This document shows positions 31,819 to 40,126 of a stretch of DNA of 64,000 nt, one piece after another (within the stretch, counting starts at the first letter, position 1; the number at the start of each line of letters is the position of its first letter). The stretch lies in the NCBI RefSeq assembly GCF_030371825.1, contig NZ_JAUDDM010000004.1. One strand, written 5' to 3'. The notes below the pieces were generated by a model. That model worked only from the letters and a program-made list of their open reading frames with translations. It was not told the origin of the DNA and did no database searches. The translations under genes and the position numbers were made by a program. The stretch is from Collinsella sp944321445. GTDB taxonomy: Bacteria > Actinomycetota > Coriobacteriia > Coriobacteriales > Coriobacteriaceae.

Positions 31819-32319
31819 ATGCTCAACCGAATCGCCCAGTCCCTGTCCCGCACGCCGCGCCACCTGCTCGCGACGCTTATCCTGGCGCTCGCGCTCACCG
31901 TGGGCGCGCTCGGCGGCTGCACGCAGACCACGGCGGCAACCGACGACGGCTCCGCGGCCGCTACCGCCACCGCCGGCTCTGCCGCAACCGAGGCCCCAGC
32001 TTCCTCCGACGACGAGCAGATCACAGTCCAGGTCACCGTGGACTCCAGCGCCGCCGACGGCAGCGTAAGCTACGAGGGCAGCGTCGTGCTGCCCAAGGAC
32101 GCCACGGTCCTCGACGCCATCGAGGCCACCGGCCTTGAGCTCGACGTGCAGGATTCCGAGTACGGCGCGTTCGTGAACGCCATCGGCGGCCTTGCCACCG
32201 GCGACGCCGGCGACGCGAGCGGCTGGGGCTACGACCTCAACGGCGAGATGGTCATGGAGTCCGCCGACGTGGCAACCGTGTCCGACGGCGACGTCCTCAC
32301 CTGGACCTACCTGGTCTAA
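31819..32319 (+). CDS. DUF4430 lipoprotein, probable cobalamin binder
   Basis: A 166-residue secreted lipoprotein. Residues ~14-35 form the signal segment, ending in the lipobox GALGGC with lipidated Cys at ~34. A Thr/Ala/Ser linker follows. Residues ~70-166 are a DUF4430 domain (GSVVLPKDATVLDAIEATGL, GWGYDLNGEMV), a fold shared with the cobalamin-binding C-terminal part of vertebrate intrinsic factor and transcobalamin. Control by a B12 riboswitch and the ECF transporter genes downstream support surface capture of cobalamin. Direct binding is inferred. Confidence 0.82.
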   Translation: MLNRIAQSLSRTPRHLLATLILALALTVGALGGCTQTTAATDDGSAAATATAGSAATEAPASSDDEQITVQVTVDSSAADGSVSYEGSVVLPKDATVLDAIEATGLELDVQDSEYGAFVNAIGGLATGDAGDASGWGYDLNGEMVMESADVATVSDGDVLTWTYLV

Positions 32320-32320
32320 C

Positions 32321-32360
32321 GGGAAAATAGGGACAGTCCCTTTTTTCCCACCATTTTCCC
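32321..32360. repeat. family 1 repeat, short degenerate copy
   Basis: It contains GGGAAAATAGGGACAGTCCC and TTTTTTCCCACCATTTTCCC. It starts two bases after the DUF4430 stop codon. Confidence 0.7.
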
Positions 32361-32361
32361 A

Positions 32362-32395
32362 GGCGGGCCCGCACGCGGCGCCCGCCTTCTTTTTA
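32362..32395 (+). terminator. intrinsic terminator or attenuator after the DUF4430 gene
   Basis: The stem GGCGGGC / GCCCGCC (32362-32368 and 32380-32386) is followed by TTCTTTTT. It lies between the lipoprotein and EcfT genes, so it could make the lipoprotein more abundant than the transporter. Confidence 0.7.
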
Positions 32396-32417
32396 TCCCG
32401 ACCGCAACGGACGCACC

Positions 32418-33287
32418 ATGAGCCGCACGCATCACAACCCGTTTTCCGCCTACCACCCCGCCGTGGCCCTCACCTACCTGGTGTGCGCGGCCGCGTTCGC
32501 CATGGCCGCCATGCAGCCGGTGTACGCAGGGCTTTCGCTCGCGGGCGCGCTCGTGTGTGCCGCGTGCGTACGCGGGAAGGAGGCCCTGCGGCACAGCGCG
32601 TGGCTGCCGGTCCTCGTGGCGGTAGTCGCCGGCGCGAACCTGCTGTTTGTGGGAGAAGGGAGCACGCCCCTGTTCACGTTTGACGAGCGCGCGTTCACCC
32701 TGGAAGCGCTGCTGTACGGCCTGTGCTCCGGCGCGATGCTCGCGGCCGTCTTCATGTGGATGACGAGCTATGCGGCCTGCATGGACAGCGCGGCCACCAC
32801 GGCGCTCATCGGGCGCGCATGGCCCACCGTCGCCCTCATGATCTCGCAGGTCATGCGCCTGGTTCCGCAGTTCGCGCGGCGCGGGCGCACCGTCGCCTCC
32901 GCGCTCGCCGCCACGCCTGCCGCCGCCCCGCACGGTGCACGCGAGCGCACGGCGAACAACCTGCGCACGGTCTCGGTCCTCATGGGTTGGGGACTCGAGG
33001 ACAGCCTTGCGCGCGCGGACTCCATGCGCGCCCGCGGGTATGCGTGCGGGGCGAAGCGGACCACCTACCGGCGCTACCGCCTGCGCCGCGCCGATGTCGT
33101 TGTGCTCGCGGCCACCGTCGCGCTCGTGCTCCTGAACATCCCACTCGCCGCGATCGCCTGCGCGCAATACAGCTTCTACCCCACCCCGCCGCAGCTCGTG
33201 ATGTGGTGGGGATACCTGCCCTACGCTGCGCTTATGCTGCTGCCGGCGACGCTTTCCCTTCGAGAGTGGTGGCTATGGCGCGCCTAG
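32418..33287 (+). CDS. ECF transporter transmembrane subunit EcfT
   Basis: A 289-residue membrane protein (FSAYHPAVALTYLVCAAAFA at the N terminus; about five to six hydrophobic segments). It has the EcfT coupling-helix features near residue 190-215, with Ala-Arg-Gly signatures (MGWGLEDSLARADSMRARGY and the nearby R-x-x-x-Y-R run). EcfT joins the S component to the two ATPases. Its last 13 bp overlap the next gene, so the products are made in coupled amounts. Specificity for cobalamin or a precursor is inferred from the riboswitch. Confidence 0.9.
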   Translation: MSRTHHNPFSAYHPAVALTYLVCAAAFAMAAMQPVYAGLSLAGALVCAACVRGKEALRHSAWLPVLVAVVAGANLLFVGEGSTPLFTFDERAFTLEALLYGLCSGAMLAAVFMWMTSYAACMDSAATTALIGRAWPTVALMISQVMRLVPQFARRGRTVASALAATPAAAPHGARERTANNLRTVSVLMGWGLEDSLARADSMRARGYACGAKRTTYRRYRLRRADVVVLAATVALVLLNIPLAAIACAQYSFYPTPPQLVMWWGYLPYAALMLLPATLSLREWWLWRA

Positions 33288-35626
33288 GAACCCTCGGGGC
33301 CGACCGAGTTGTCACGCCCGCCACGCCCACCACGCCCCTCGTGCGCATCCGCGACTTCTCCTTCGCCTACGCCGGACGCGAGAACGACCCCGTGCTCGAG
33401 GGCGTCGCGCTCGACGTCGCCCCAGGCGCGTTTTGCGTGGTCACCGGCCCCACCGGCTGCGGCAAAACCACGCTGTTTCGCTGTCTGAAACCCGAACTCG
33501 CACCCGCTGGCATCCAGCGCGGAGGCATCGAAGTGCTGGGATATGAACTGGCGGGCAGCAGCGCCGCAGGCCCCGCCGCGGCCGCCGCCGCCATGGACCC
33601 GCGCCGCTCCGCTACCGACATCGGCTTCGTCATGCAAGATCCCGCAGCTCAGATTGTGTGCGACACGGTCTGGCACGAGCTCGCCTTCGGACTCGAGAGC
33701 ATCGGCATGCCGCAGGACGAAATGCGCCGCCGCATCGCGGAGGTCGCGCATTTCTTCGGCATCGAGCCCATCCTGCACGCCGACACCGACGCGCTTTCCG
33801 GCGGCCAGCAGCAGCTCGTGAACCTCGCCGCCGTGCTCGCGCTGCGCCCGCGCCTCATCATCCTCGACGAGCCCACCGCGCAGCTCGACCCCAACGCGCG
33901 CCGGCAATTCCTCTTCCTGCTTTCCCGCGTGAACCGCGAGCTGGGCATCACAGTCATCATGTCGACCCACCTCCCCGAGGCGACCGAGCCCTATGCCACG
34001 CAGGCCCTGGAGCTGGGAGAACCCGTTGCCGCCGCCGAGCGCACCGAGCTTGCCGCGCTGCTCGCGCCGCGCTGGGTGGCTTGGGAGAATCGGCGTCGCG
34101 ATGGGGAAAACGCCGGAGAAAAACCTGTACTTACCGCTCGTGACCTGCATGTTCGCTACGACCGTACCGCACCGGAGATCCTGCGCGGCGCGGATATCGC
34201 CATCGCGCGCGGCAGCGTCCACGCGATTGTGGGCGGCAACGGATGCGGCAAGTCCACGCTACTCAAAACCCTCGCCGGCATCCTGCGCCCCCAGCGTGGG
34301 CAGGTCGAGAACGCCTGCGCCGAGCGCCAGGCGTATCTTCCGCAGGACCCCAAGACCCTGCTCGCGTGCGACACCGTGGCCGAAGAGCTGGCCGAATGGC
34401 AGGAGCGCGTCGGCTACAGCGACGACGATGTGCGCCGCATTGCCGCGCGGCTCGGCCTTTGCGGGCTGGAGACGCAGCACCCCTTCGACCTTTCCGGCGG
34501 ACAGCAGCAAAAGCTCGCGCTGGCAAAGCTGCTGCTCACCGACCCCGAACTGCTGTTTTTGGACGAGCCGACCAAGGGCTTGGACCCCGCCGGAACCGCC
34601 GAGGTCGTGCGCATCCTGCGCAGCCTCGCGCGCGAGGGCCGCGCCGTAGTGCTCGTGACGCACGACCTCGACGTCGCGTTTGCCGTGGCCGACGAGGTGT
34701 CGCTCCTCTTCGATGGCGAGGTGGCGTGCACCGAGCCCGCGCGGGTCTTCTTCGAGCACAGCCTGCTGTACCGCCCGCACAATCGTGCGCGGCTCTATGG
34801 GGAGTTGCTCTTTGCGAAAGATGAAGAAGAAAGCCTGGACGTGCCTGCGGATAATGCGGTTGACCTGCAGAACAGCGCGCCCGCACCCCAGTCCGCATCC
34901 GATCGCCCGAGCCCAACCCCCCAGCTGCAACGCCACAGCTCTTCCCTCGCAGAAGCCCTCGCGCTCATCGCTGTTCCCGTCGCGCTCGTCGCCGCCGGAC
35001 TCACCGGGTTCTCACAGACCGCCCTGCTCTCGTTTGCCGTGGTCATCGCAGCGCTTGCCGTCTTTTTCGCCTCGTACGAACGCGGCGGGGCGCGCCTGCG
35101 CGAAATCATGCCCACCGTGGTCCTCGCCGCGCTCGCCGCCGCCGGACGCGTCCTGTTCGCCGCCGTTCCCAGCGTCAAGCCGGTGAGCGCCATCGCCATC
35201 ATCGCGGGCGTCGCTCTGGGACGGCGCAGCGGCTTCATGGTCGGCGCGCTGGCAGCCCTGGTCTCGAACTTCTTCTTCGGACAAGGCCCCTGGACACCCT
35301 GGCAGATGTACGCCTGGGGACTCGTGGGCTACGGCGCCGGGGTGCTCGCGCAGGCGGGGCTCTTTGGACGCGGCGAAAACCGCCCGCGCAATCGCGTGGG
35401 AAGCGTAGGCCTTCTGGCATACGGCTTCGTGTCGTCGGTCGCCTACGGCTGGATTCTCAACGCCTGGTCGATCCTGGGCTTTCTCCACACGGGACTCGGC
35501 TTTAACCTGCTCGCGGTCTACGCCGCGTCGCTCCCCTTCGACCTCGCCCACGGCGTCGCCACCGTCATCTTTCTCGTCACCCTCTACGTCCCCTGGCGCC
35601 GCAAGCTCAAGCGCATCCTCACCTAA
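33275..35626 (+). CDS. fused ECF transporter: EcfA-EcfA-S component
   Basis: A 783-residue triple fusion starting at ATG 33275 inside the end of ecfT. ATPase 1 (~20-250) has GPTGCGKTTL, LSGGQQQLVNLA and LIILDEPTAQLDP. ATPase 2 (~285-500) has GGNGCGKSTL, LSGGQQQKLALA and LFLDEPTKGLDP. After a linker, residues ~550-783 are an S component with about six membrane segments (SAIAIIAGVALGRRSGFMVG, SNFFFGQGPWTPWQMYAW). All parts needed for substrate uptake, with EcfT, are thus in two polypeptides. The fused S domain is expected to dedicate the module to one vitamin, most likely cobalamin. Confidence 0.9.
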   Translation: MARLGTLGADRVVTPATPTTPLVRIRDFSFAYAGRENDPVLEGVALDVAPGAFCVVTGPTGCGKTTLFRCLKPELAPAGIQRGGIEVLGYELAGSSAAGPAAAAAAMDPRRSATDIGFVMQDPAAQIVCDTVWHELAFGLESIGMPQDEMRRRIAEVAHFFGIEPILHADTDALSGGQQQLVNLAAVLALRPRLIILDEPTAQLDPNARRQFLFLLSRVNRELGITVIMSTHLPEATEPYATQALELGEPVAAAERTELAALLAPRWVAWENRRRDGENAGEKPVLTARDLHVRYDRTAPEILRGADIAIARGSVHAIVGGNGCGKSTLLKTLAGILRPQRGQVENACAERQAYLPQDPKTLLACDTVAEELAEWQERVGYSDDDVRRIAARLGLCGLETQHPFDLSGGQQQKLALAKLLLTDPELLFLDEPTKGLDPAGTAEVVRILRSLAREGRAVVLVTHDLDVAFAVADEVSLLFDGEVACTEPARVFFEHSLLYRPHNRARLYGELLFAKDEEESLDVPADNAVDLQNSAPAPQSASDRPSPTPQLQRHSSSLAEALALIAVPVALVAAGLTGFSQTALLSFAVVIAALAVFFASYERGGARLREIMPTVVLAALAAAGRVLFAAVPSVKPVSAIAIIAGVALGRRSGFMVGALAALVSNFFFGQGPWTPWQMYAWGLVGYGAGVLAQAGLFGRGENRPRNRVGSVGLLAYGFVSSVAYGWILNAWSILGFLHTGLGFNLLAVYAASLPFDLAHGVATVIFLVTLYVPWRRKLKRILT

Positions 35627-35628
35627 AC

Positions 35629-35694
35629 TGGGAAAATAGGGACAGTCCCTATTTTCCCACCGGTGGGAGATAAGTGCCTGTCCCCCTTTTCCCA
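35629..35694. repeat. family 1 repeat, diverged copy
   Basis: The left half TGGGAAAATAGGGACAGTCC and right half GATAAGTGCCTGTCCCCC share the CCACCGGTGG centre but no longer match fully. It begins three bases after the stop of the ECF fusion gene. Confidence 0.8.
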
Positions 35695-35695
35695 A

Positions 35696-35725
35696 GAGCG
35701 CCCGAATGGAGCGCTCGTTTTTTTC
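35696..35725 (+). terminator. intrinsic terminator of the B12 uptake operon
   Basis: The stem GAGCGC / GCGCTC (35696-35701 and 35711-35716) has a 9-nt loop and is followed by GTTTTTTT. Confidence 0.85.
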
Positions 35726-35747
35726 TATTGCTCTTTCAGAACTGTCC

Positions 35748-35889
35748 TCTCTGGGGACGGGGGTGCCAGGGGACATTTTGCCTCCTCCTGGGACGGGCCT
35801 CCGCCTCGAGAGGCGTTCCCTGTTCCATCCGGACCGAGACCTGTCCCAAATGGGGACAAAGTGTCCCCTGGGACCCCCGTCCCCGGAGA
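35748..35889. repeat. inverted-repeat element, family 3 (142 bp)
   Basis: 33-nt arms (35748-35780, starting TCTCTGGGGACGGGGGTGCC; 35857-35889) match at 30 positions. The interior GTTCCCTGTTCCATCCGGAC resembles the partial copy at 11724-11806. Other relatives: 45734-45829, 10470-10510 and 28431-28472. Only this copy keeps both arms. Confidence 0.85.
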
Positions 35890-35902
35890 GGACATCCCGA
35901 AA

Positions 35903-35935
35903 GAAAAAAGAGGCGAGCCGAATCCGGCCCGCCTC
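35903..35935 (-). terminator. intrinsic terminator of the fatty-acid operon
   Basis: On the minus strand a hairpin GGCGGGCCG-GATT-CGGCTCGCC is followed by TCTTTTTTC, 22 bp past the stop of the marR-like gene. It faces the terminator at 35696-35725. Confidence 0.85.
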
Positions 35936-35957
35936 CAACGTCAACGGCATCTGCCTG

Positions 35958-36452
35958 CTAGGCTTCTGCTCCCGCGGCGTCACCGCTCACGGGCAGCGAC
36001 ACCTCGGGCATGAGCTCCTCGCCCATCACGGTGAGGATCTCGTCCATTTTGGCCAGATCCTCGGGCGAAAAGCGCTGCTTGATGCGCTCCATCACCTTGT
36101 GCACATACGACGAGGTGATGTCGTAGTAATCCAGGTACTTCTGCGTGGGGCGCAGGTGGTACTCGCGGCCATCGCTTTCCGACTGCACCTTCTCCACGTA
36201 CCCCTTGCGAATGAGGCTGCCAATCTTGTACGCCGCGTTCGACGACGAGATGCGCATGAAGTCGGCGAACTCGTGCACCGTGGGCGAACCCAGGGCATAG
36301 ATCGCCTCCATCGCAAACGCCTCCACGGTGGTGAGGCTCGCCTCGCGGTTTTGGAACCGCGCAAAGGTTTCCTGGTAAAAATGGAGCTTGAACTTGTTAT
36401 ACACGCTCGCGAACTTATCTTCCAACTCGAAATGCTCCTTGGGTGCAGCCAT
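35958..36452 (-). CDS. MarR-type regulator of the fab cluster (FabT-like)
   Basis: A 164-residue protein from ATG 36452, six bases past the fabZ stop. It has a winged helix-turn-helix: GSPTVHEFADFMRISSSNAA for helices 2-3, then KIGSLIRKGYVEKVQSESDG for the recognition helix and wing start. Helices at both ends (FASVYNKFKLHFYQETFARF) serve dimerisation. A MarR protein inside a fab cluster recalls FabT of streptococci, which represses fatty-acid genes when bound to acyl-ACP. That role here rests on the context and on an inverted repeat upstream of acpP. The acidic tail is not conserved. Confidence 0.78.
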   Translation of the reverse strand: MAAPKEHFELEDKFASVYNKFKLHFYQETFARFQNREASLTTVEAFAMEAIYALGSPTVHEFADFMRISSSNAAYKIGSLIRKGYVEKVQSESDGREYHLRPTQKYLDYYDITSSYVHKVMERIKQRFSPEDLAKMDEILTVMGEELMPEVSLPVSGDAAGAEA

Positions 36453-36457
36453 CGCGC

Positions 36458-36898
36458 TTACGCCTGGTCGGCCGAACCGAGCGCCAACGTCAGCGTCGCG
36501 CTGCACGCCACCTTGCCGTCCACGCGCGCCTCGGCGTCCACGAAGGCAAACGAGCCGCGCACGCGGGTGATGCGGCTCTCGAGCTCCAGCACGTCGCCGG
36601 GACGCACCTGGGAGCGGAACTTCGCGTCCTTGATGGCGGCGAAAAAGCCCAGCTTGCCGCGGTTCTCGGGCAGCGACAGCATGGCCACGGCCGCCACCTG
36701 GGCGAGTGCCTCGACGATGAGCACGCCCGGCAGCACGTGGTACTGCGGGAAGTGGCCGCAGAACACGGGGCTCATGTTGCTCACGCACAGACGGCCGCGG
36801 GCCCAGGAGCCCTCCTCGCCGTCTTCGATGCGATCAACGAGAGCAAACGGGTAACGATGCGGCAGAATCTCCGCGATCTGATTCGAATCGAGCTGCAT
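36458..36898 (-). CDS. fabZ: 3-hydroxyacyl-ACP dehydratase
   Basis: A 146-residue hot-dog fold protein. It has LPHRYPFALVDRI, then CGHFPQYHVLPGVLIVEALA with the catalytic His and Glu. It removes water from 3-hydroxyacyl-ACP in the cytosolic elongation cycle. ATG 36898 has AGGTGA upstream. A GTG at 36907 touching the fabF stop is also possible. It lies next to fabF, as in many Gram-positive fab clusters. Confidence 0.93.
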   Translation of the reverse strand: MQLDSNQIAEILPHRYPFALVDRIEDGEEGSWARGRLCVSNMSPVFCGHFPQYHVLPGVLIVEALAQVAAVAMLSLPENRGKLGFFAAIKDAKFRSQVRPGDVLELESRITRVRGSFAFVDAEARVDGKVACSATLTLALGSADQA

Positions 36899-36907
36899 GG
36901 AAATCAC

Positions 36908-38152
36908 CTAGCCATTCCACTTCTTGAGCAGGACGCACGCGTTGTGGCCACCGAAGCCGAGCGAGTTGGACAGCGCGTACTCGATGTCGGCCGCGCGGCC
37001 CTCGTTGGGCACGCAGTCCAGGTCGCACGCCGGATCGGGCTCCACATAGCCGATGGTCGGCGGCAGGAACTGGTCGCGCAGGGCAAGCGCGGTGAAGATG
37101 GCCTCGACCGCACCGGCAGCGCCCAGCATGTGGCCGGTCATGGACTTGGTGGAAGAAACCGCCATGTCGTAGGCATGGTCACCGAAGACCGTCTTGATGG
37201 CGGCCGTCTCGCCCTTGTCGTTCAGCGGCGTGGAAGTGCCGTGCGCGTTGATGTAGCCCACGGCCTCGGGGGCGACGTCACCGGCGTCGGACAGGGCCTG
37301 CGCCATGGCGCGCGCGCCGCCCTCGCCGTCGGGCGCGGGAGCGGTGATGTGGTGCGCATCGCAGGTCACGCCGTAGCCCACGACCTCGGCGATGATGTTC
37401 GCACCGCGGGCCTGCGCGTGCTCAAGCTCCTCGAGCACGAGCATGCCGGCGCCCTCGCCCATCACAAAGCCGCTGCGGCGAGCGTCGAAGGGCACGGAGG
37501 CGCAGGTGGGATCGTCGCCCGTGTGCAGGGCGCGCATGGTGGTGAAGCCGCCGATGGACAGCGGGGTGATGGCCGCCTCGGTGCCGCCGGTGAGCATGAC
37601 CTCGGCATAGCCGTCGCGGATGTGGCGGAAGGCATCGCCCACGGCATTGGAGCCGCCGGCGCACGCGGTCACCGGGCAGGTGCACATGCCCTTGAAGCCG
37701 AACTCGATGGCGACCTCGCCGGCAGCCATGTTGGAGATGCCCATGGGGATGTAGAAGGGCGAGCAGCGGTCGAAACCGCGCTTCAGGCAGCTGGTCTGCT
37801 GGTTCTCGGTCTCGCGGACGCCGCCGATGCCGGAGGACACGATGACGCCGCAGCGGGTGAGGTCCTCGGCCTCGAGGTCAAGGCCGCTCTGCGCGATGGC
37901 CTCGCGGGCGGACACGAGCGCGAACTGCGTGAAGCGGGACTTGTGCTTGGCCTCGGGAGCGCTGAAGTGATCTTTGGGCTCGAAGTCCTTGACCTCGGCC
38001 GCGATCTTCACCTTCTGGGCGCTCGCGTCGAACTGCGTGATGGGGCCGATGCCGAGCTTGCCGGCGCGCGCAGCGTCCCAGCTCTCGGTCGCGGTATTGC
38101 CAATGGGCGTCAGCGCGCCCACGCCGGTAATCACAACCCTGCGTTTAGACAT
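36908..38152 (-). CDS. fabF: 3-oxoacyl-ACP synthase II
   Basis: A 414-residue condensing enzyme. The Cys nucleophile lies in PVTACAGGSNAVGDAF. The two His are in NAHGTSTPLND and TGHMLGAAGAVEAI. It starts MSKRRVVITG at ATG 38152; an ATG three codons earlier overlaps the ribosome site AAAGGATG. It extends acyl-ACP with malonyl-ACP. It is separated from fabG by 281 bp filled with repeats, so fabF-fabZ-marR may have their own promoter. Confidence 0.95.
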   Translation of the reverse strand: MSKRRVVITGVGALTPIGNTATESWDAARAGKLGIGPITQFDASAQKVKIAAEVKDFEPKDHFSAPEAKHKSRFTQFALVSAREAIAQSGLDLEAEDLTRCGVIVSSGIGGVRETENQQTSCLKRGFDRCSPFYIPMGISNMAAGEVAIEFGFKGMCTCPVTACAGGSNAVGDAFRHIRDGYAEVMLTGGTEAAITPLSIGGFTTMRALHTGDDPTCASVPFDARRSGFVMGEGAGMLVLEELEHAQARGANIIAEVVGYGVTCDAHHITAPAPDGEGGARAMAQALSDAGDVAPEAVGYINAHGTSTPLNDKGETAAIKTVFGDHAYDMAVSSTKSMTGHMLGAAGAVEAIFTALALRDQFLPPTIGYVEPDPACDLDCVPNEGRAADIEYALSNSLGFGGHNACVLLKKWNG

Positions 38153-38175
38153 ACTGTTCATCCTTTCAAGGAAGG

Positions 38176-38206
38176 TGGGAAAATAGGGACAGGCACTTTT
38201 TTCCCA
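38176..38206. repeat. family 1 half element
   Basis: TGGGAAAATAGGGACAGGCA followed by CTTTTTTCCCA is one module of family 1 with short TGGGAAAA/TTTTCCCA arms and no central CCACCGGTGG. Confidence 0.8.
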
Positions 38207-38219
38207 GGTGCTGTTGACC

Positions 38220-38250
38220 GACGCACTTCTCCCCTGGGGAGAAGTGCGTC
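38220..38250. repeat. palindromic repeat, family 2 (31 bp, perfect)
   Basis: GACGCACTTCTCCCC and its exact complement are separated by one T. Confidence 0.92.
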
Positions 38251-38298
38251 ACTGACCGAAAACCCTGTAGGTTGAGTACTCAGTCAGCGAGCGGGCAG

Positions 38299-38380
38299 CT
38301 GGCGAGGCGAGGTGGGCCGAAAGAGGAGGGCATAGGCCTTTTGGCCATGCCCGACGATTGAGGCCCACATCGCCCGCCAG
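38299..38380. repeat. nested hairpin between fabG and fabF
   Basis: Outer arms starting CTGGCGAGGCG (38299-38318) pair with 38362-38380 with a few mismatches. An inner hairpin GGGCAT-A-GGCC-TTTT-GGCCATGCCC lies at 38328-38352. No function is known. Confidence 0.6.
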
Positions 38381-38402
38381 ATGTCCGCGCAGCGGCGGCA
38401 CA

Positions 38403-38428
38403 TTCCGCGGTTCGGTAGAACCGCGGAA
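38403..38428. terminator. 11-bp hairpin after fabG
   Basis: TTCCGCGGTTC and its perfect complement with loop GGTA start five bases past the fabG stop. No T tract follows, so it may be a partial transcript stop or an RNA stability element. Confidence 0.45.
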
Positions 38429-38433
38429 CCAAA

Positions 38434-39174
38434 CTACATGGCCATGCCACCGTCAACCGACAATACCTGCCCGGTGATATAGGCCGCCTCGTCGGACACC
38501 AGGAACGCCACGGCGTGGGCGACGTCCTCGGGCTTGCCGGCGCGCGCCGCGGGAATCGCGGAGCACATCGCCTGCTGGGCGGCTTCGGGCATGGCGGCGG
38601 TCATATCGGTCTCGATGTAGCCGGGCGCCACGGCGTTCACGCGAATGCCCACGCTCGCGACCTCACGCGCCACGGACTTCGTCATGCCGATGAGGCCCGC
38701 CTTGCTCGCAGCGTAGTTGGCCTGGCCGGCGTTGCCCATAATGCCCACGACACTCGCCATGTTGACGATGGCGCCGCTCTTGGCGCGCATCATCGGGCGC
38801 AGCACGGCCTTGGTCATGAGGAACGCGCCCTTGAGGTTCGTGGCGATGACGGCGTCGAAGTCCTCCTCGCTCATGCGGGCAGCCAGCTTGTCGCGCGTGA
38901 TGCCGGCGTTGTTCACGAGGATGTCCACGCCGCCGAGCTTCTTGGCGGCCTCCACGAGCTCCTTGGCGGAATCGGCAGAAGTCACATCGCCCTGAATGGC
39001 ACGGGCGGAAACGCCGGTCTCCTCCACGAGCTTCACGGTCTCCTCCGCAGCGGCGGCGTTGCCGGCAAAGGAGAACACGACGTTGGCGCCCAAGCGAGCG
39101 AGCTCGAGGCAGATGGCGCGGCCGATACCGCGGCTGCCACCGGTGACGATGGCGGTCTTACCGGTCAGATCCAT
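38434..39174 (-). CDS. fabG: 3-oxoacyl-ACP reductase
   Basis: A 246-residue short-chain dehydrogenase. It has the NADPH site TGGSRGIGRAI and NNAG near residue 87. The catalytic Ser-Tyr-Lys run is MASVVGIMG, then YAASKAG. It reduces 3-oxoacyl-ACP. Its ribosome site AGGAGGGAT lies within the end of fabD, four bases away. Confidence 0.95.
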   Translation of the reverse strand: MDLTGKTAIVTGGSRGIGRAICLELARLGANVVFSFAGNAAAAEETVKLVEETGVSARAIQGDVTSADSAKELVEAAKKLGGVDILVNNAGITRDKLAARMSEEDFDAVIATNLKGAFLMTKAVLRPMMRAKSGAIVNMASVVGIMGNAGQANYAASKAGLIGMTKSVAREVASVGIRVNAVAPGYIETDMTAAMPEAAQQAMCSAIPAARAGKPEDVAHAVAFLVSDEAAYITGQVLSVDGGMAM

Positions 39175-39177
39175 GGA

Positions 39178-40122
39178 TTATCCCTCCTGGGTTTCGGTCA
39201 GCTTCTGCAGGTCCTCGACGGTCTCGACGGGCGTGCAGGAAATCTCCTTGGCGGTCTTGCGCACCAGGCCGGACAGCACCTTGCCCGGACCGATCTCGAT
39301 CACACGGTCGACGCCCAGCTCGGCCAGGCGGCAGATGGTGTCCTCCATGCGCACGGACGACTGCACCTGGCGCTCGAGCAGGCTCACGATGTCATCGCCC
39401 TCGCCCATCTCGCGGCCCAGCGTGTTGAAGAGCACGGGCACGCGCATCTCGCCCAGCTCAAGGCCGGAGAGGCGCTCGCGCAGGGCGTCGCCCGCGGGCT
39501 TGAGCAGCGAGGTGTGGAAGGGGCCGCTCACCTTCAGCGGAATGCAGCGGCGCGCACCGGCCTCCTTGGCGGCGGCAGCGGCGGCCTCGACGGGCGCGCG
39601 GTCGCCGGCGATCACGACCTGACCGGGGCAGTTGTAATTGGAGACCTCGACGGTCGTGCCCTCCGCAGCATCCGCGGCGGCAACGGCCACAACGGACTCC
39701 ACGGCCGCGCGGTCGAGGCCCAGAATCGAAATCATCGCGGTGTCGCGACCCGCGGCGGCGCTCGCCATGGCGGCGCCGCGGAAGGCGGCGAGCTTCACGG
39801 CCTCGACGGGCTCGAACACGCCGGCAGCGGCCAGCGCGGAGTACTCGCCCAGCGACAGGCCGGCCACGTAGTCGGGCTCGATGCCGCACTCGACCAGCAC
39901 GGCAGTCATGCCGCAGGCGAAGGCCACCATGCAGGGCTGGGTGTACTCGGTAAGGTTCAGCTGGTCATCGGGGCCCTCGAACATGAGGGTCTTGAGGTCG
40001 AAGTCCACAGCGGCGTCGGAGGCGTCGATCACGGCCGCAAACGCCGGGTAGGCCTCGTACATGTCGCGGCCCATGCCCGCATGCTGCGAGCCCTGGCCGG
40101 CGTACAGAAACGCGGTAGCCAT
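39178..40122 (-). CDS. fabD: malonyl-CoA:ACP transacylase
   Basis: A 314-residue protein from ATG 40122 (GGAGG upstream). It has LYAGQGSQHAGMG at the start, the catalytic Ser in GLSLGEYSALAA, and His in VSGPFHTSLL. It loads malonate onto ACP. It follows fabK by four bases. Confidence 0.95.
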   Translation of the reverse strand: MATAFLYAGQGSQHAGMGRDMYEAYPAFAAVIDASDAAVDFDLKTLMFEGPDDQLNLTEYTQPCMVAFACGMTAVLVECGIEPDYVAGLSLGEYSALAAAGVFEPVEAVKLAAFRGAAMASAAAGRDTAMISILGLDRAAVESVVAVAAADAAEGTTVEVSNYNCPGQVVIAGDRAPVEAAAAAAKEAGARRCIPLKVSGPFHTSLLKPAGDALRERLSGLELGEMRVPVLFNTLGREMGEGDDIVSLLERQVQSSVRMEDTICRLAELGVDRVIEIGPGKVLSGLVRKTAKEISCTPVETVEDLQKLTETQEG

Positions 40123-40126
40123 CGCT

